Shown here: positions 22,092 through 35,121 of the stretch, one piece after another | How the letters are laid out: the number at the start of each line of letters is the position of its first letter | Position numbering within the stretch: position 1 is the stretch's first letter | Origin: Vibrio ponticus | GTDB taxonomy: Bacteria > Pseudomonadota > Gammaproteobacteria > Enterobacterales > Vibrionaceae | Assembly: GCF_009938225.1 (NCBI RefSeq) | Contig: NZ_AP019657.1 | Coordinates: forward strand, 2,852,001-2,916,000 | Direction of reading: 5' to 3' | DNA: 64,000 bases | Position numbers and translations under genes: made by a program | Notes under the pieces: model-generated | Database searches by the model: none | What the model saw: only the letters and a program-made list of their open reading frames with translations | Told to the model about the DNA's origin: nothing

Positions 22092-23498
22092 GTGTCATCT
22101 TCGCTTTGGTTGCAATGCCTGCAACAGCTTCAAGAAGAGCTGCCAGCTACAGAATTCAGTATGTGGGTACGTCCGTTACAAGCGGAGCTTAATGACAATA
22201 CACTCACTTTGTTTGCCCCAAACCGATTTGTATTGGATTGGGTGCGTGATAAGTATCTAAATAGCATTAATCGACTGCTGCAAGAATACTGCGGTAACGA
22301 TATTCCGAACCTGCGCTTTGAGGTGGGTAGTCGTCCGGTGGCGGCACCAACACCTGCGCCTAAGCGTACGCCTGCGGATGTGGCAGCAGAATCTTCAGCG
22401 CCTGCACAGCTGCAAGCACGCAAACCGGTACACAAAACTTGGGATGATGACGCGCAAGCTGTCGCGAACATCAACCACCGCTCAAACGTTAACCCAAAAC
22501 ACAAGTTCAATAACTTTGTTGAAGGTAAGTCGAATCAACTTGGTTTGGCGGCGGCACGTCAAGTCGCGGATAACCCAGGCGCAGCCTACAACCCGCTGTT
22601 CCTTTATGGCGGTACGGGTCTTGGTAAGACTCACTTGCTGCATGCGGTGGGTAATGCGATCGTCGATAACAAGCCAAATGCGAAAGTGGTGTACATGCAC
22701 TCTGAGCGTTTCGTGCAAGACATGGTGAAAGCGCTGCAAAATAACGCAATTGAAGAATTTAAACGCTACTATCGTAGTGTGGATGCGTTGCTTATCGATG
22801 ATATTCAGTTCTTTGCTAATAAAGAGCGTTCTCAAGAAGAATTTTTCCATACTTTCAACGCATTGCTTGAGGGTAATCAACAGATCATTTTGACTTCGGA
22901 TCGCTATCCAAAAGAGATCAGCGGTGTTGAAGATCGTTTGAAGTCGCGTTTTGGCTGGGGTTTGACGGTTGCGATCGAGCCGCCTGAGCTGGAAACGCGC
23001 GTCGCTATCTTGATGAAAAAAGCCGAAGATCACCAAATTCATTTGGCGGATGAAGTGGCTTTCTTTATTGCCAAGCGTCTACGTTCTAACGTTCGTGAAC
23101 TCGAAGGTGCGCTAAACCGCGTGATCGCCAATGCGAACTTTACTGGTCGTCCAATCACGATTGATTTTGTTCGTGAAGCACTGCGTGACTTACTGGCATT
23201 GCAAGAAAAGCTGGTGACGATTGATAACATTCAAAAGACCGTAGCGGAATACTACAAAATTAAAGTGGCTGATCTATTGTCGAAACGCCGCTCGCGTTCG
23301 GTTGCTCGTCCTCGTCAATTGGCTATGGCTCTGGCCAAAGAGCTGACCAACCACAGTTTGCCTGAAATTGGTGATGCATTTGGTGGTCGTGACCATACGA
23401 CAGTATTGCATGCGTGTCGTAAGATTGAGCAGCTGCGCGAAGAGAGTCACGATATTAAAGAAGATTACTCGAACTTGATTCGTACCCTTTCTTCTTAA
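22092..23498 (+). CDS. dnaA: Chromosomal replication initiator DnaA
   Basis: The 468-residue AAA+ initiator. Domain I ([15 protein letters not shown]) and a Pro/Ala-rich linker (about 80-110) precede domain III, with Walker A GGTGLGKT (173-180), Walker [10 protein letters not shown] and the arginine-finger region. Domain IV ends with the DnaA signature [14 protein letters not shown] that binds DnaA boxes. The start is GTG at 22092, as in E. coli, with GGGG upstream. Confidence 0.99.
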   Translation: MSSSLWLQCLQQLQEELPATEFSMWVRPLQAELNDNTLTLFAPNRFVLDWVRDKYLNSINRLLQEYCGNDIPNLRFEVGSRPVAAPTPAPKRTPADVAAESSAPAQLQARKPVHKTWDDDAQAVANINHRSNVNPKHKFNNFVEGKSNQLGLAAARQVADNPGAAYNPLFLYGGTGLGKTHLLHAVGNAIVDNKPNAKVVYMHSERFVQDMVKALQNNAIEEFKRYYRSVDALLIDDIQFFANKERSQEEFFHTFNALLEGNQQIILTSDRYPKEISGVEDRLKSRFGWGLTVAIEPPELETRVAILMKKAEDHQIHLADEVAFFIAKRLRSNVRELEGALNRVIANANFTGRPITIDFVREALRDLLALQEKLVTIDNIQKTVAEYYKIKVADLLSKRRSRSVARPRQLAMALAKELTNHSLPEIGDAFGGRDHTTVLHACRKIEQLREESHDIKEDYSNLIRTLSS

Positions 23499-23573
23499 TT
23501 CGCTGTATTCTTATCAGTTGCTAGTATTGGCTATAGAGCTAAACGCCATCAAGAATTCAAACAAGAGCGCATT

Positions 23574-24674
23574 ATGAAATTTTCCATCGAACGCAGTCAT
23601 CTACTGAAACCACTTCAACAAGTGTCGGGTGCTTTGGGCGGCCGACCAACGTTACCAATTTTAGGTAACTTATTGATTAAGGTTGAAGAAAATACCTTAT
23701 CAATGACCGCAACGGATTTGGAAGTTGAGCTGATCAGCCGCGTGACCCTTGAAGGGGATTTCGAAGCGGGTAGCATCACGGTGCCATCACGTAAGTTTCT
23801 TGATATCTGCCGTGGTCTGCCAGACGATTCAGTGATCACCTTCGTACTTGAAGGCGATCGCGTGCAAGTTCGCTCAGGTCGTAGCCGTTTTTCACTGGCA
23901 ACCCTACCTGCGAACGATTTCCCAAATATTGAAGATTGGCAAAGTGAAGTTGAAGTGTCACTGACCCAAGCAGAATTGCGTGGTCTGATTGAGAAAACGC
24001 AATTCTCAATGGCGAACCAAGACGTACGTTACTACCTCAATGGTATGCTATTTGAGATTGACGGTACGACGTTGCGCAGCGTGGCAACCGATGGTCACCG
24101 TATGGCGGTGTCACTGGTGTCACTCGGTGCTGATTTTGCGACTAAGCAAATCATCGTTCCACGTAAAGGCGTGCAAGAGCTGGTTAAGCTGTTGGATGCG
24201 CCAGAGCAGCCGGTTGTGCTACAAATTGGTAGCTCGAACGTGCGTGCTGAAGTGAACAACTTTGTTTTCACCTCTAAATTGGTCGATGGTCGTTTCCCTG
24301 ACTACCGCCGTGTTATGCCACAAAGCACTACCAAAACGTTGGAAGCGAACTGTGATGAACTGCGCCAAGCATTCTCGCGCGCGGCAATCTTATCTAACGA
24401 GAAATTCCGTGGTGTGCGTGTTAACCTAGCAGAAAATGAGATGCGTATTACCGCCAACAACCCTGAGCAAGAAGAAGCGGAAGAGATGTTGGATGTTAAC
24501 TTTGAAGGTGATGCGATCGAAATTGGCTTCAACGTAAGTTATGTTCTAGATGTTTTGAATACGTTACGCTGTGAAAAAGTGCGTATTTCCATGTCAGATG
24601 CCAATGCCAGTGCGTTGATTGAAAACGCCGATGACGACAGCGCTCTGTATGTGGTGATGCCGATTCGACTCTAG
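23574..24674 (+). CDS. dnaN: DNA polymerase III beta sliding clamp
   Basis: The 366-residue clamp; two copies form the ring that tethers Pol III. The N-terminus [30 protein letters not shown] and the C-terminal YVVMPIRL hydrophobic-groove end are standard. It lies 75 nt after dnaA and 1 nt before recF. Confidence 0.99.
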   Translation: MKFSIERSHLLKPLQQVSGALGGRPTLPILGNLLIKVEENTLSMTATDLEVELISRVTLEGDFEAGSITVPSRKFLDICRGLPDDSVITFVLEGDRVQVRSGRSRFSLATLPANDFPNIEDWQSEVEVSLTQAELRGLIEKTQFSMANQDVRYYLNGMLFEIDGTTLRSVATDGHRMAVSLVSLGADFATKQIIVPRKGVQELVKLLDAPEQPVVLQIGSSNVRAEVNNFVFTSKLVDGRFPDYRRVMPQSTTKTLEANCDELRQAFSRAAILSNEKFRGVRVNLAENEMRITANNPEQEEAEEMLDVNFEGDAIEIGFNVSYVLDVLNTLRCEKVRISMSDANASALIENADDDSALYVVMPIRL

Positions 24675-24675
24675 C

Positions 24676-25755
24676 ATGCCGCTATCTCGCCTTATTATTA
24701 AGCAATTTCGCAATATTGAAGCCTGTGATATCCAACTATCAGCAGGCTTTAACTTTCTTATTGGTCCTAACGGTAGCGGGAAGACCAGCGTCCTCGAAGC
24801 GATCTATTTGCTCGGACATGGGCGTTCATTTAAAAGCAGTTTAACTGGACGCGTGATCCAAAATGAATGTGACGAGTTGTTTGTTCACGGTCGTTTTTTG
24901 AACTCGGATCAATTTGAGCTACCGATTGGGATTAATAAGCAGCGTGACGGTACAACAGAGGTTAAAATAGGCGGTCAATCTGGGCAAAAGTTAGCGCAAC
25001 TGGCTCAAGTTCTGCCGCTGCAACTTATCCACCCGGAAGGGTTTGATTTGTTGACCGATGGACCTAAACATCGCCGTGCTTTTATCGATTGGGGTGTGTT
25101 TCACTCAGAATCGGCTTTTTATGATGCATGGGGAAGGTTTCGTCGGCTGAGTAAGCAACGTAACGCGTTATTGAAAACGGCTCGTAGCTATCGTGAACTA
25201 AGCTACTGGGACCAAGAAATGGCACGCTTGGCTGAGAACATTAGCCAATGGCGTGCACGCTATGTTGAGCAGATGTGCGTCAAAGCAGAGCAGATCTGCG
25301 GAGCATTTTTGCCAGAATTTGATATCCAATTGAAGTATTATCGTGGGTGGGATAAGGACACACCTTATCAACAAATCCTCGAAAAGAACTTCGAGCGCGA
25401 TCAGGCATTAGGTTATACCTTTAGCGGGCCTAATAAAGCCGATTTGCGCATAAAAGTGAATGGTACACCGGTCGAAGATGTGCTTTCACGTGGTCAGTTA
25501 AAACTGATGGTGTGTGCTCTGCGCGTGGCGCAAGGGCAACTCCTTACCGAAATGACCGGAAAGCAATGCATTTACTTAATTGATGACTTTGCATCGGAAT
25601 TAGATAGTCAACGTCGCAAGCGTCTTGCTGATTGCTTGAAAGAGACGGGGGCTCAAGTTTTTGTAAGCTCTATTACTGAGGGTCAAATTGCCGATATGTA
25701 CGACGATAAAGGCAAGATGTTCCATGTGGAACATGGCACAATAGAGCAACTATAA
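24676..25755 (+). CDS. recF: Recombination mediator RecF
   Basis: A 359-residue SMC-like ATPase that helps load RecA at gaps. Walker A GPNGSGKT is at 30-37, the ABC-like signature LSRGQLKLM is near residue 275, and Walker B is [12 protein letters not shown]. The start codon follows the dnaN stop by one base, so translation is coupled. The 3' end carries the parS-like sequence noted among the rejected items. Confidence 0.98.
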   Translation: MPLSRLIIKQFRNIEACDIQLSAGFNFLIGPNGSGKTSVLEAIYLLGHGRSFKSSLTGRVIQNECDELFVHGRFLNSDQFELPIGINKQRDGTTEVKIGGQSGQKLAQLAQVLPLQLIHPEGFDLLTDGPKHRRAFIDWGVFHSESAFYDAWGRFRRLSKQRNALLKTARSYRELSYWDQEMARLAENISQWRARYVEQMCVKAEQICGAFLPEFDIQLKYYRGWDKDTPYQQILEKNFERDQALGYTFSGPNKADLRIKVNGTPVEDVLSRGQLKLMVCALRVAQGQLLTEMTGKQCIYLIDDFASELDSQRRKRLADCLKETGAQVFVSSITEGQIADMYDDKGKMFHVEHGTIEQL

Positions 25756-25769
25756 ATAGCGGAAGATAA

Positions 25770-28190
<2,421 letters not shown>

Positions 28191-28213
28191 ACGCTAATTT
28201 GTCGTCTAAATTT

Positions 28214-28243
28214 AAAAACGCAGACAGTAATGTCTGCGTTTTT
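28214..28243 (+). terminator. Terminator after gyrB
   Basis: A 13-bp stem AAAAACGCAGACA / TGTCTGCGTTTTT with loop GTAA ends in a T run, 24 nt past the gyrB stop. Confidence 0.93.
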
Positions 28244-28346
28244 TATTGGGCGATCGTTATGATAAAGAATTGAGATGCGGGAACGCTTCGCTTCGAGAGT
28301 GTGATATCGATAGAAGAGGGGGATCTAAAAAATATTTTTAGCCGAT

Positions 28347-28376
28347 CCCTTGAAAGCCGATCTTTTGACCTTATAT
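28347..28376 (+). promoter_or_regulatory. Candidate sigma-32 heat-shock promoter for ibpA
   Basis: CCCTTGAAA (28347-28355), a 13-nt spacer and CCTTATAT (28369-28376) resemble the sigma-32 consensus CTTGAAA...CCCCATnT. It would give an unusually long leader of about 250 nt, so a nearer promoter is possible. The rest of 28244-28636 holds no gene that I can see. Confidence 0.5.
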
Positions 28377-28550
28377 CTATTTATGAAGAGGGATGGCTAA
28401 CTTGCTCAACAAGAGAAGTACAGCGCCTCTGGAATCGCTAAATGAGATCGCTCAGGAGAGGATACTCAAATTAGCACACAACTTGACCCTAGATTCGACA
28501 TTATGTCCCCGAACCTAAAGAGTAGGTCAGAGGAATGAATCATCGAATCC

Positions 28551-28639
28551 CTTAGCTCGGCGCTTTCTTGCATAAATGCGCCATGTGGATGACTCTCATC
28601 CGGGCTAAGACTATTGCTTAATAAGAGGATAGGATTATG
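28551..28639 (+). ncRNA. ROSE-like RNA thermometer in the ibpA leader
   Basis: The last 90 nt before ibpA can fold into nested hairpins. CTTAGCTCGG (28551-28560) pairs with CCGGGCTAAG (28600-28609). The alternative GGATGA / TCATCC (587-592/596-601) and GGCGC / GCGCC arms also exist. A final hairpin at 28612-28631 puts TTGCT (28614-28618) opposite the Shine-Dalgarno GAGGA, with G616 left unpaired. That U(U/C)GCU motif with an unpaired G is the hallmark of ROSE elements, which block translation of small heat-shock genes until warming. Structure was folded by eye. Confidence 0.7.
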
Positions 28640-29074
28640 CGTAATGTAGATTTCTCACCACTATACCGTAATGCAATTGGCTTCGACCGTCTGTTCAACC
28701 TGATGGAAGCAAGCTCTGCGAAAAACACTTCTGGCGGTTACCCTCCATACAACATCGAGCAAAAAGACGAGCACAACTACCGTATTACTATGGCGGTGGC
28801 AGGTTTTGCTGAAGAACAGCTAGATCTGACTCAAAACGAAAACATGCTGATTGTTAAAGGTGAGCGTAAAGCGGAAGAAGGTAAAAACTACGTTTACCAA
28901 GGCATTGCTGAGCGCGATTTTGAGCGTAAATTCCAATTGGCGGATTACGTAAAAGTTGTTGGTGCTTCAATGGAAAACGGTCTACTTCATATCGATTTAG
29001 TTCGTGAAATTCCAGAAGCGATGCAACCACGTAAGATTGCTATCGGTGGCAATAGCCTGATTGAAAATAACTAA
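28637..29074 (+). CDS. ibpA: Small heat-shock protein IbpA (Hsp20)
   Basis: A 145-residue holdase that binds unfolding proteins and passes them to DnaK/ClpB. The N-terminus [21 protein letters not shown] and the alpha-crystallin domain ([39 protein letters not shown] segment) match enterobacterial IbpA closely. It is a single gene here, with no ibpB beside it. GAGGA lies 7 nt before the ATG and is the strand locked in the thermometer hairpin. Confidence 0.96.
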   Translation: MRNVDFSPLYRNAIGFDRLFNLMEASSAKNTSGGYPPYNIEQKDEHNYRITMAVAGFAEEQLDLTQNENMLIVKGERKAEEGKNYVYQGIAERDFERKFQLADYVKVVGASMENGLLHIDLVREIPEAMQPRKIAIGGNSLIENN

Positions 29075-29130
29075 TCTGTTAGTTATACCTCAGCTAACCA
29101 CGCGTATATAGAACGCGGTTATAGAATGAG

Positions 29131-29154
29131 AAAGAGCGCCAGATGGCGCTCTTT
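29131..29154. terminator. Terminator between ibpA and avtA
   Basis: A 10-bp stem AAAGAGCGCC / GGCGCTCTTT with loop AGAT and a T run ends ibpA. It lies between converging genes and could serve both. Confidence 0.88.
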
Positions 29155-29212
29155 TTAGTTTTGGATTTTTATAACCGAGATTCTAAACAGAATAGCCACT
29201 TAGTTGGCGAAG

Positions 29213-30466
29213 CTACTTACCTTCACGATAAGCTTTTGCCACTTCTTCTGCGATAATCGCGATGCCTTTTTGCATCATCTCATCGTCTTGCACGTAGTTC
29301 ATACGCAAGCACTGGTGAGCGTGGTCCCAGTCGTCTTCTTGACCAATAAAGAAGTATTCCCCCGGAACAATCAGTACTGCGCGTGCTTTAAGACGCTTAT
29401 ACAGCTCCATAGTGGTAATCGGCAGTTCATCAAACCACAACCATAAGAAGATCGCCCCTTCCGGCTTATGAATTTTAAAGCGTGTATCCGTGATGGCTTG
29501 TTGTAGAAGTTCAACCGCACGCAGCGCTTTTTGGCGATAGAAGGGTTTAATCACCCCAGTGCTGAGTTTTAGCAGGTCACCATTTTCAATCATATGGTTA
29601 GCGTAAGCGGGACCAACACTGCTTGGGGCTAGGCTGATAATGCCATTCATATTGGTCATCGCTTCGGTGATCGCTTCGCTAGCAATCACAATCCCACAAC
29701 GCACACCCGGTAAACCGAGTTTCGATAGGCTCATACACAAAATGGTGTTGTCATTCCAAAACGGTTCGACATCTTCAAAGATGATGTTCGGGAACGGTAA
29801 GCCATAAGCGTTATCGATGATCAGGGGAATGTTATGCTGGCGTGCCAGTTTATCCAGCTTATGGATCTCTTCATCCGTCAGTACATTGCCAGTTGGGTTG
29901 GTTGGGCGTGATGCACAGATTGCGGCGATAGAATCATCGATGGTTAGCTGCTCAAAGTCGACATGGTATTTAAATAGACCATCATCAAGTAGCTCTATCT
30001 CAGGATGATAAGAGACAAAGATATCTTCATCGATACCCGCATCACCGTAGCCGATGTATTCCGGCGCCAGTGGTAGCAGGATTTTCTTGTGTGACCCGTC
30101 TGGTTGTTTGCCTGCTAACAAGTTAAACAGATAGAAGAAGCCGCTTTGGCTGCCATTCGTTAGGCTAATGTTCTTCTCGCTGATATCCCAGCCATAAGTC
30201 TGTTTAAGTAGGTTAGCCAGTGCTTTAACAAAGCTGTCTTTGCCCTGAGGACCATCATAGTTGGCGAGGGCGGCGACCAGTTCGCCATTGGCGAGCATTT
30301 TCTCACTGGCTTGATGAAAGTAATCGAGCATAGCAGGAATGGCGGCTGGGTTACCCCCTCCGAGCATGATGGCGCCAGGTGTGCGCAGACCATCATTCAA
30401 ATCGTCCATTAATTGCGTGATACCGGAATACTGATTAAATTTTTCACCAAATTTTGAGAATTGCAT
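29213..30466 (-). CDS. avtA: Valine-pyruvate aminotransferase AvtA
   Basis: A 417-residue PLP enzyme of fold type I that interconverts valine + pyruvate with alpha-ketoisovalerate + alanine. The characteristic start SGITQLMDDLNDGLRTPGAIMLGGGNPA is nearly that of E. coli AvtA. SRPTNPTGNV and the PLP-lysine motif SLSKLGLPG (Lys near 248) are intact. It stands alone. Functionally it links to the ilv genes found further right. Confidence 0.95.
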   Translation of the reverse strand: MQFSKFGEKFNQYSGITQLMDDLNDGLRTPGAIMLGGGNPAAIPAMLDYFHQASEKMLANGELVAALANYDGPQGKDSFVKALANLLKQTYGWDISEKNISLTNGSQSGFFYLFNLLAGKQPDGSHKKILLPLAPEYIGYGDAGIDEDIFVSYHPEIELLDDGLFKYHVDFEQLTIDDSIAAICASRPTNPTGNVLTDEEIHKLDKLARQHNIPLIIDNAYGLPFPNIIFEDVEPFWNDNTILCMSLSKLGLPGVRCGIVIASEAITEAMTNMNGIISLAPSSVGPAYANHMIENGDLLKLSTGVIKPFYRQKALRAVELLQQAITDTRFKIHKPEGAIFLWLWFDELPITTMELYKRLKARAVLIVPGEYFFIGQEDDWDHAHQCLRMNYVQDDEMMQKGIAIIAEEVAKAYREGK

Positions 30467-30721
30467 GCTTTGTTAGACCTAGTACATTGTGTTTGCTTTC
30501 ATGTGTATGGCGTCAGTACATTGCTGACGAATCGAGTAATCCTTGAACATACCGCAATGGCTTTGAGACGCAAAGCACAAATTTGCGCAAGATAAGATAA
30601 AAGTGCTTTTCTCTGCCTATTGATAGTCTAGTTAGAAACTATTTAATCAAACTAGGATTAATAAGCATGAAATGCGGGAGAGGAAATGAATGCGAGTTGG
30701 CTGGTGGTCGTAAGCAATAAA
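30467..30721. other. Intergenic region upstream of avtA
   Basis: No gene is visible. A hairpin CGTCAG / CTGACG (30511-30516/30524-30529) lies in the avtA leader. A weak minus-strand promoter TTGCGT-N16-TATGTT is possible but not convincing. Confidence 0.3.
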
Positions 30722-30746
30722 AAAGGGAAGCCATTGGCTTCCCTTT
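30722..30746 (-). terminator. Terminator after glyS
   Basis: An 11-bp perfect stem AAAGGGAAGCC / GGCTTCCCTTT with loop ATT, followed by a T run on the minus strand, 24 nt after the glyS stop. Confidence 0.9.
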
Positions 30747-30770
30747 GCTATCTTAGTGATCGGCTCTCAA

Positions 30771-32837
30771 TTACTTTTGTAGTAATGAGATATCTGCGAT
30801 CTGTAGGAACAGGTTACGTAGGTTGTTCAGTAGCGTTAGACGGTTAGTCTTAAGCGCTTCGTCATCTGCCATAACCATTACGTTGTCGAAGAACGCATCC
30901 ACAGGCTCACGAAGGTCAGCCAGCTTGCTTAGTGCTTCTTGGTAGTTACCGGTTGCAAATGCTGGTTCCAGCGCTTCAGTCATTACTTCAACGTTTTCAG
31001 CCAGTACTTTTTCCGCATCTTCTTGCAGTAGCGCAAGGTCGATTTCTGCTGCTAGCTCGCCATCGAATTTCGCTAGGATGTTACCTACACGTTTGTTTGC
31101 CGCTGCCAATGCTTCTGCCGCTTCCAGTTCACGGAAGTGAGAAACTGCTTTAACACGTTGGTCAAAGTCAGCAGGTTTAGTTGGACGACGTGCCAATACC
31201 GCTTGAATGATGTCAACGCTGAAACCTTCATCTTGGTACCATGCACGGAAACGACCAAGCATAAACTCAATCACTTCTTGCTCAACGTTGTCGTTAGTTA
31301 GGCGGTCGCCAAACAGTGACTTCGCTTTCGCTACGAGGTCTACTAGGTCTAGGTTGTAACCGTATTCAACGATGATACGTAGTACACCTAGAGATGCGCG
31401 GCGTAGTGCGAATGGGTCAGAACCTTTTGGCGCTTGACCGATACCGAAGATACCGACGATAGTGTCTAGCTTGTCCGCCATAGCAACCGCTGCTGACACA
31501 CCATTTGATGGTAGGTCATCACCAGCGAAACGAGGCATGTATTGCTCGTTCAGTGCCACTGCCACTTCTTCTGCTTCACCGTCATGGCGAGCGTAGTGCA
31601 TGCCCATAACACCTTGAGTATCAGTAAATTCGAATACCATTGATGTCATTAGGTCACATTTTGCTAGTAGACCTGCGCGTTTTGACTTCTCAACGTCCGC
31701 ACCGATTTGCTCAGCAATGTAGCCAGCCAGTTCAGTGATGCGATCGGTTTTGTCTTTGATGGTGCCAAGCTGCTGTTGGAAAATCGCGTTTTCTAGCATT
31801 GGCAGACGATCGACTAGCTTGCTCTTGCGGTCAGTGTTGAAGAAGAACTCAGCATCAGCAAGACGTGGACGAACCACTTTCTCGTTACCTTCAATCACGT
31901 AACGAGGCTCTTTCGATTCAATGTTCGATACGAAGATGAAGTTAGGTAGTAGCTTCTTGTTTTCATCGTAAACAGGGAAGTACTTTTGGTCGCCTTTCAT
32001 GGTGTAAACCAATGCTTCAGCTGGGACTTTTAGGAACTCTTCTTCGAACTTAGCGGTTAGTACCACTGGCCATTCAACCAGAGAAGTCACTTCTTCGACT
32101 AGGTCATCTTCTAGATCTGCGATACCGCCGATTGCCGCTGCCGCTTTTTGTGCGTCAGCAAGAATGATGGCTTTACGCGCTTCGTAATCTGCCATCACTT
32201 TACCGCGCTCTTCTAGGATCGCTGGGTATTGCTCTGCAGAATCGATAGTGAACTCGCGCTCACCCATAAAGCGGTGACCACGGATAACGCGATCAGAAGC
32301 TACGCCTAGGATTTCACCTTGAATAAGGTCACTACCCATTAGCATAGTGAGCGTTTTTACTGGGCGGATAAACTGAGTCGTTTTGTTGCCCCAACGCATA
32401 GGTTTTGCAATTGGCAGACCTGCTAATGCTTTTGCTGCTAGTTCAACCACGATATCCGCAGTTGGTTGGCCTTTTACTTCTTGTTTGAACAGTAGCCATT
32501 CGCCTTTGTCCGTCACCATGCGATCAGCTTGTTCAACGGTGATACCACAACCACGTGCCCAACCTTGAGCGGCTTTGGTTGCGTTACCTTCTGCATCAAA
32601 TGCTGCAGATACCGCAGGACCACGTTTTTCAACGATCTTGTCTGCTTGGTTTTCTGCCAGTGCTGCCACTTTAAGCGCGAGACGACGAGGTGCTGCGTAC
32701 CATTTTACGCCTTCGTGCGTTAGCTCAGCACCTTTCAGTTCAGCTTCAAAGTTTGCTGCGAATGCTTCAGCCAGAGTGCGAAGTTGCGTTGGTGGCAGTT
32801 CTTCAGTACCTAGCTCGATTAGAAATTCTTTTGCCAT
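30771..32837 (-). CDS. glyS: Glycyl-tRNA synthetase beta subunit
   Basis: The 688-residue subunit of the bacterial alpha2-beta2 Gly[14 protein letters not shown] opens the protein, WARGCGIT and [14 protein letters not shown] follow, an HD-like region is central ([17 protein letters not shown]), and a DALR-type anticodon-binding end closes it. I chose ATG at 32837 over GTG at 32843, because AGGGG is 10 nt upstream of the ATG and only 4 nt from the GTG. It is 14 nt after glyQ. Confidence 0.98.
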   Translation of the reverse strand: MAKEFLIELGTEELPPTQLRTLAEAFAANFEAELKGAELTHEGVKWYAAPRRLALKVAALAENQADKIVEKRGPAVSAAFDAEGNATKAAQGWARGCGITVEQADRMVTDKGEWLLFKQEVKGQPTADIVVELAAKALAGLPIAKPMRWGNKTTQFIRPVKTLTMLMGSDLIQGEILGVASDRVIRGHRFMGEREFTIDSAEQYPAILEERGKVMADYEARKAIILADAQKAAAAIGGIADLEDDLVEEVTSLVEWPVVLTAKFEEEFLKVPAEALVYTMKGDQKYFPVYDENKKLLPNFIFVSNIESKEPRYVIEGNEKVVRPRLADAEFFFNTDRKSKLVDRLPMLENAIFQQQLGTIKDKTDRITELAGYIAEQIGADVEKSKRAGLLAKCDLMTSMVFEFTDTQGVMGMHYARHDGEAEEVAVALNEQYMPRFAGDDLPSNGVSAAVAMADKLDTIVGIFGIGQAPKGSDPFALRRASLGVLRIIVEYGYNLDLVDLVAKAKSLFGDRLTNDNVEQEVIEFMLGRFRAWYQDEGFSVDIIQAVLARRPTKPADFDQRVKAVSHFRELEAAEALAAANKRVGNILAKFDGELAAEIDLALLQEDAEKVLAENVEVMTEALEPAFATGNYQEALSKLADLREPVDAFFDNVMVMADDEALKTNRLTLLNNLRNLFLQIADISLLQK

Positions 32838-32851
32838 GTTCACTCTACCCC

Positions 32852-33769
32852 TTACGCTTGTTCTTTTTTACACATTGGGAAGCCTAGTGCTTCACGCGAT
32901 GCGTAGTATGCTTCTGCTACTGACTTAGTCAGGTTACGGATGCGCAGGATGTAGCGTTGACGTTCAGTTACTGAGATTGCTTTGCGAGCATCCAGTAGGT
33001 TAAACGCGTGTGCTGCTTTTAGAATGCGCTCGTACGCAGGTAGCGGAAGCGGTGTTTCAAGAGCAAGTAGGTTTTGACACTCTTTCTCACACTGTTCGAA
33101 GAAGCCAAATAGGAAATCAACGTCAGCGTGTTCAAAGTTGTAAGTTGATTGCTCAACTTCGTTTTGGTGGAAGATATCGCCGTAAGTAACCTTGCTGCCA
33201 TTTGGCGCAATGTTCCAAGTTAGATCGTAAACAGAGTCTACTTCTTGGATGTACATTGCTAGACGCTCGATACCGTAAGTGATTTCACCGGTAACTGGTT
33301 TACATTCAAGACCGCCAACTTGTTGGAAGTAAGTAAACTGAGTTACTTCCATACCGTTTAGCCATACTTCCCAGCCTAGACCCCATGCGCCTAGTGTTGG
33401 GTTTTCCCAGTTGTCTTCCACGAAACGAATGTCGTGTACTAGTGGGTCAATACCAAGTACTTCTAGAGAACCTAGGTACAACTCTTGGATATTGTCTGGT
33501 GATGGTTTTAGCGCTACTTGGAATTGGTAGTAGTGCTGTAGACGGTTAGGGTTTTCACCGTAACGACCATCAGTTGGACGACGAGAAGGTTGTACGTAAG
33601 CTGTAGACATTGGCTCTGGGCCAAGCGCTCGTAGACAGGTCATTGGGTGAGAGGTACCCGCACCCACTTCCATATCTAGCGGTTGAACAATGGTGCAACC
33701 ATTTTGAGCCCAATAATCCTGCAGCGCGAGGATCATTCCCTGGAAGGTTTTGATATCGTATTTTTGCAT
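32852..33769 (-). CDS. glyQ: Glycyl-tRNA synthetase alpha subunit
   Basis: The 305-residue class II catalytic subunit that activates glycine with [21 protein letters not shown] and [18 protein letters not shown], followed by [17 protein letters not shown], are invariant family segments. It forms the enzyme with the next gene glyS. The 5' region 33770-34057 holds its promoter, which I could not place with confidence. Confidence 0.98.
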   Translation of the reverse strand: MQKYDIKTFQGMILALQDYWAQNGCTIVQPLDMEVGAGTSHPMTCLRALGPEPMSTAYVQPSRRPTDGRYGENPNRLQHYYQFQVALKPSPDNIQELYLGSLEVLGIDPLVHDIRFVEDNWENPTLGAWGLGWEVWLNGMEVTQFTYFQQVGGLECKPVTGEITYGIERLAMYIQEVDSVYDLTWNIAPNGSKVTYGDIFHQNEVEQSTYNFEHADVDFLFGFFEQCEKECQNLLALETPLPLPAYERILKAAHAFNLLDARKAISVTERQRYILRIRNLTKSVAEAYYASREALGFPMCKKEQA

Positions 33770-34057
33770 AAGTCGGTTCGCGCGATTCTCTAATTACTCG
33801 CATGGCATCTTTGGCGAGGTTTGCTACCTCAGCTCTGACGTTTGGGAGTAATGACGGTTGAATAAAATAACGATCAAGTATACCCAGATATTGTGCGTGG
33901 GAGTAGAGCTAATCTTGCTTATTTCATAGCCAGAACCGCTAAGTTTGCCCATTTCTTGGCATATTTAGCTATCAATGCGAGAAATTGAACCTTTAAGGTG
34001 ATTTTTGCTTACAAAAGCGGGCTTGAGATGCCGAGATAATATGATTAAAATCGCGCC

Positions 34058-34224
34058 GTCTTTGGGGAGTAGCTTACTTAATTCACCGCTTGGTGGATGA
34101 GTTTGTTCGTCAACATAATTGGTGCAAAATCACCATGGCGTCCAAGACTTGCCACTCTTGGCAAGTTTAGCAAGACCTTAGACAAATCATCATGAACCGG
34201 GGTGGGGCGTGAGGTTTGTCTATG
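34058..34224 (+). ncRNA. yybP-ykoY manganese riboswitch
   Basis: The leader of the next gene carries the conserved yybP-ykoY sequences in order: TTTGGGGAGTAGC (34061-34073), CGTCAACATA (34109-34118), ATGGCGTCC, a stem CTTGCCA / TGGCAAG (34148-34165), GCAAGACCTTAGACAAATCATCATG and ACCGGGGTGG. GACAAA (34181-34186) pairs with TTTGTC (34215-34220). These RNAs bind Mn2+ and switch on exporter genes. A further possible stem, GTGAGG (34209-34214) with CCTCGC (34247-34252), lies next to the start and may be the expression switch. Confidence 0.9.
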
Positions 34225-34264
34225 GTTATAAAAACTATAATCCCCGCCTCGCAATGAGCATGTT

Positions 34265-34819
34265 GTGAGTGTATTAGCACTATCTTTAACGACGGTTGCG
34301 ATCGCTGAGATCGGCGACAAAACCCAGTTATTGTCGCTGGTTCTCGCCAGTCGTTATCGTAAACCGATTCCAATCATACTCGCGATCTTATTCGCGACCT
34401 TGGCAAATCATGCCTTAGCCGCTTGGCTTGGTGTGGTGGTTGCCGACTACCTTTCACCAGACATTCTACGTTGGGTCGTGACCATTAGTTTTTTATTGAT
34501 GGCTGGCTGGGTTTTGATTCCAGATAAACTCGACGAAGAACAAACTCGCTGTGGAAAAAGTGCCTTTGTCACCAGTTTTGTGGCGTTCTTTATTGCTGAA
34601 ATTGGCGATAAAACTCAAATTGCCACCTCGATTTTAGGTGCGCAGTACGCCGATGCATTGCTGATGGTGATTATCGGTACCACGTTAGGCATGATGGTTG
34701 CCAATGTGCCTGTGGTTTTGATGGGTAAGATGTCAGCGGATAAATTGCCGTTGGCGCTTATTCGTAAGATTTCAGCTTTGTTGTTCTTAGGGTTAGCGAT
34801 CGCGGCTGCGTTCTTTTAG
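34265..34819 (+). CDS. mneA: Manganese exporter MneA (UPF0016 family)
   Basis: A 184-residue inner-membrane protein with six hydrophobic segments arranged as two related halves. Each half has the E-x-G-D-K-T metal-binding signature: EIGDKT at 15-20 and at 112-117. This is the UPF0016/GDT1 family, whose Vibrio member MneA exports Mn2+. The Mn2+ riboswitch just upstream supports this. The start is GTG at 34265; the ATGs just upstream run into a stop. The Shine-Dalgarno is weak, which may reflect riboswitch control of translation. Confidence 0.93.
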   Translation: MSVLALSLTTVAIAEIGDKTQLLSLVLASRYRKPIPIILAILFATLANHALAAWLGVVVADYLSPDILRWVVTISFLLMAGWVLIPDKLDEEQTRCGKSAFVTSFVAFFIAEIGDKTQIATSILGAQYADALLMVIIGTTLGMMVANVPVVLMGKMSADKLPLALIRKISALLFLGLAIAAAFF

Positions 34820-34837
34820 CGCACGCTGGCTTGGTGA

Positions 34838-34870
34838 TGCGAGTTGAGCGAAATTTTTAATCGACTCGCA
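34838..34870 (+). terminator. Possible terminator after mneA
   Basis: TGCGAGTTGA pairs with TCGACTCGCA (one G-U) across a 13-nt loop and is followed by TTTCT. The large loop makes this only moderately convincing. The rest of the 34871-35121 gap shows no gene. Confidence 0.45.
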
Positions 34871-35121
34871 TTTCTAGTTTCTTATCATTTGAGCTTAAAG
34901 ACGACTTGCTTGTGGTAATTTTCCAACATTCTGTTGGTTTATTTTCGACTCATATCGAGGTTGTTGTGGTGAGGCGTGGCAAAGCTACGTTGCTGCAATA
35001 TCAAACTTACATTGGTTGTTAACAATAGAGTAACTAACTGTTTTTCGTTGTCTTTTAGTGAAGTTGCTGCCGGATAGTTAACTGGTTATTTTGTGTTCGT
35101 GTCTATAGTTAAGGTAACGTC

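Noticed and set aside
22482..23042. 186-residue open frame opposite dnaA
   Set aside because: It is antisense to a conserved gene, has no ribosome site and its composition mirrors dnaA codons.
25718..25733. TGTTCCATGTGGAACA in the end of recF looks like a parS site
   Set aside because: It differs from the consensus TGTTYCACGTGAAACA at two positions, including the central C, and lies within coding sequence. Native ParB rarely tolerates these. A ParB ChIP or genome-wide parS search would settle it.
28579..28586. CGCCATGT as a second sigma-32 -10 box close to ibpA
   Set aside because: No acceptable -35 lies 13-15 nt upstream, and the sequence is part of the leader hairpins.
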